NCBI GenBank assembly: GCA_945873125.1
Contig: CAMCBV010000018.1
Coordinates: forward strand, 1-56,861
From: Prosthecobacter debontii
GTDB lineage: Bacteria; Verrucomicrobiota; Verrucomicrobiia; Verrucomicrobiales; Akkermansiaceae
DNA length: 56,861 nucleotides
Direction: 5' to 3'
Shown: one piece after another, positions 55,750 to 56,861 of the stretch
How positions within the stretch are numbered: position 1 is the stretch's first letter
Layout: each line of letters begins with the position of its first letter
Translations under genes and position numbers: made by a program
Notes under the pieces: generated by a model
What the model was told of the DNA's origin: nothing
Seen by the model: the letters and a program-made list of their open reading frames with translations, nothing else
Databases searched by the model: none

Positions 55750-56148
55750 CTACCCCAATTCTTCCTCGATGAACTCGAGGACCAGATCGACGAGTTCGTC
55801 CATGCCGGCGGGGAGTTCTTCTTCGATGGTGGCGAGGTAGTCGGATTCGGTTTCGCTGTAGTCTTCGCGATCTTGATTGCGGGTTTGGCACCATTGGCTG
55901 GCGTTGAGGGAATCGACGATCATGGAGGAGCCGATGAGATCGAAGGAGTTGATGATGCGTTGGTGATCGATTCCGGACTGCCAGAACTCGTGCAGGCAGT
56001 CTTGGCTCTCGAGGATGGGGATGGTCTCGTAGACGTCCATCAGGGCGCGTTCCTCGCGGCTGAGGGCGCGCTCGGAAGCTTCGCTTTCAAGGTGGTCGAT
56101 GATGACTTCAACTTTATCCGGCCATTCGATAGGTTCTTGGGAAAACAT
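55750..56148 (-). CDS. small acidic protein, DUF4375-like
   Basis: 132 aa from ATG 56148 (the frame is open to 56247). Acidic and helical, with a central stretch (YETIPILESQDCLHEFWQSG) resembling the DMP19/DUF4375 pattern. Function unknown. It lies between the NTase module and a zinc-ribbon gene. Confidence 0.5.
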   Translation of the reverse strand: MFSQEPIEWPDKVEVIIDHLESEASERALSREERALMDVYETIPILESQDCLHEFWQSGIDHQRIINSFDLIGSSMIVDSLNASQWCQTRNQDREDYSETESDYLATIEEELPAGMDELVDLVLEFIEEELG

Positions 56149-56283
56149 TCTGCGGGGTCTTAGAACGGGGTAGAGGGCTTTGCCAAGAGAATGTCTTCTC
56201 AAATGGAATAAAATTTCCTTAAAGCTTGGCGACTGGGGCATCGACACGGGTAAGCGGATAGTGGATCGTTGTGGTATTAGACG

Positions 56284-56634
56284 ATGAAGAAGTGCCCCTA
56301 TTGTGCGGAAGAGATTCAGGAAGACGCGGTGAAATGCAGGTATTGCATGGAGTATCTCGATCCATCCAAACGGCCAGGGATTGCGATGCCACCGCCAGTT
56401 CCCGGGAGTGATGTGCCATGGTATTGCAAACCGGGTGTGATCGTGATGGCCTTTCTAACCGTCCCGCCATTTGCGCTGCCTCTCATCTGGCTGCATCCAA
56501 AATTGAATCTCATTTGGAAGATTGTGATCAGCCTGCTCATTGGCCTGCTGTGCTGGTGGATGTATCGGACTTTTGTCTTCTTAACCCAACAGGTCAGTGA
56601 AGCCATGAAGATGATGGAAAGCATGCGGATCTGA
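56284..56634 (+). CDS. zinc-ribbon membrane protein
   Basis: 116 aa. Double CxxC zinc ribbon at the N terminus (CPYCAEEIQEDAVKCRYCMEYL), then two hydrophobic segments (about 50-70 and 77-97). A small membrane protein with a cytoplasmic zinc ribbon; function unknown. Confidence 0.7.
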   Translation: MKKCPYCAEEIQEDAVKCRYCMEYLDPSKRPGIAMPPPVPGSDVPWYCKPGVIVMAFLTVPPFALPLIWLHPKLNLIWKIVISLLIGLLCWWMYRTFVFLTQQVSEAMKMMESMRI

Positions 56635-56723
56635 GGTCTGCCGCCAAAGCGGCGACGGAAATTCGATGCATGGCACAAACCGCCCTGATATTTCGGGGTG
56701 GGTTGTTTCATAAACGGTAGCAA

Positions 56724-56861
56724 CTATATTTCGCATGGGCGGTTTTTCGCCAATGTATTGAGGCGGATCAGGAGTTTTCTCGCCACTGCGATATAAGCGA
56801 CTTTTGCCGGTTTTCCGCTTTCGCGTAGCCGTTGGTAAAAGGGTTTGAAGAGCGGATTGAA
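56724..56861 (-). CDS. IS110-type transposase, C-terminal end (cut by window)
   Basis: On the minus strand the frame runs from the window edge to a TAG (56726-56724) and reads NPLFKPFYQRLRESGKPAKV, then AVARKLLIRLNTLAKNRP, the typical end of IS110/IS1111-family (DEDD) transposases. The N-terminal catalytic part is outside the window. It marks a mobile element at the right end of the accessory region. Confidence 0.8.
   Translation of the reverse strand, partial: FNPLFKPFYQRLRESGKPAKVAYIAVARKLLIRLNTLAKNRPCEI

Overview
The window looks like a chromosomal stretch of a Gram-negative member of the PVC group, most likely Verrucomicrobiota. The evidence is the paired DUF1549/DUF1553 and DUF1501 proteins, the SHD1-type domains, a sulfatase, an LL-diaminopimelate aminotransferase (DapL), many lipoproteins, and outer-membrane functions (MlaFED-type lipid transport, a porin). 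Many starts lack a clear Shine-Dalgarno sequence and several genes overlap by ATGA. No rRNA, tRNA or CRISPR array was seen.

Left edge, 1-0.5 kb: the 3' end of an IS3-type transposase. 0.5-17 kb: a dense stress or dormancy block. It holds a P2-type cation ATPase, two small haem c lipoproteins, an MCE/Mla lipid transporter operon, and an alpha/beta hydrolase - phosphoribosyltransferase - CBS - erythromycin-esterase-like run. An L,D-transpeptidase, a PAC2 protein, a membrane-anchored Hsp20, a DUF2267 protein and a beta-CASP RNase follow. Several of these recall members of the mycobacterial DosR dormancy regulon (CtpF, Rv2030c, Hrp1, HspX).

17-32 kb: housekeeping and surface genes. These are a beta-helix protein, a SHD1 metallopeptidase with rlmN, an ECF sigma factor / membrane anti-sigma candidate / PDZ operon, dapL, an EamA transporter, a secreted HEAT/LamG-like protein, a purple-acid-phosphatase-like enzyme, a sulfatase and a HAD phosphatase. 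32-36 kb: a porin - FMN-binding protein - PepSY membrane protein - ApbE operon behind a Fur-box-like palindrome, probably a transmembrane flavin electron-transfer or ferric-reductase module.

36-44 kb: lysS and thiC diverge around a structured 145-bp inverted-repeat element and a TPP riboswitch. The riboswitch is followed by a hairpin that abuts the thiC start. Then come a four-helix-bundle gene bracketed by 9-bp repeat arrays, a BaiN-type flavoprotein, a cupin-like protein and a MutT-type Nudix enzyme. 44-49 kb: the DUF1549 and DUF1501 pair and a TPR / proline-rich protein.

49.3-56.9 kb: an accessory defence-like island. A RhuM gene sits between two 135-bp direct repeats and carries a 90-bp in-frame insertion. 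It is followed by gene remnants, an HNH nuclease with a possible modified-base or phosphorothioate reader, an Mrr-type nuclease next to a second HNH nuclease, and a two-gene nucleotidyltransferase module. The right edge is the C-terminal end of an IS110-type transposase on the minus strand.
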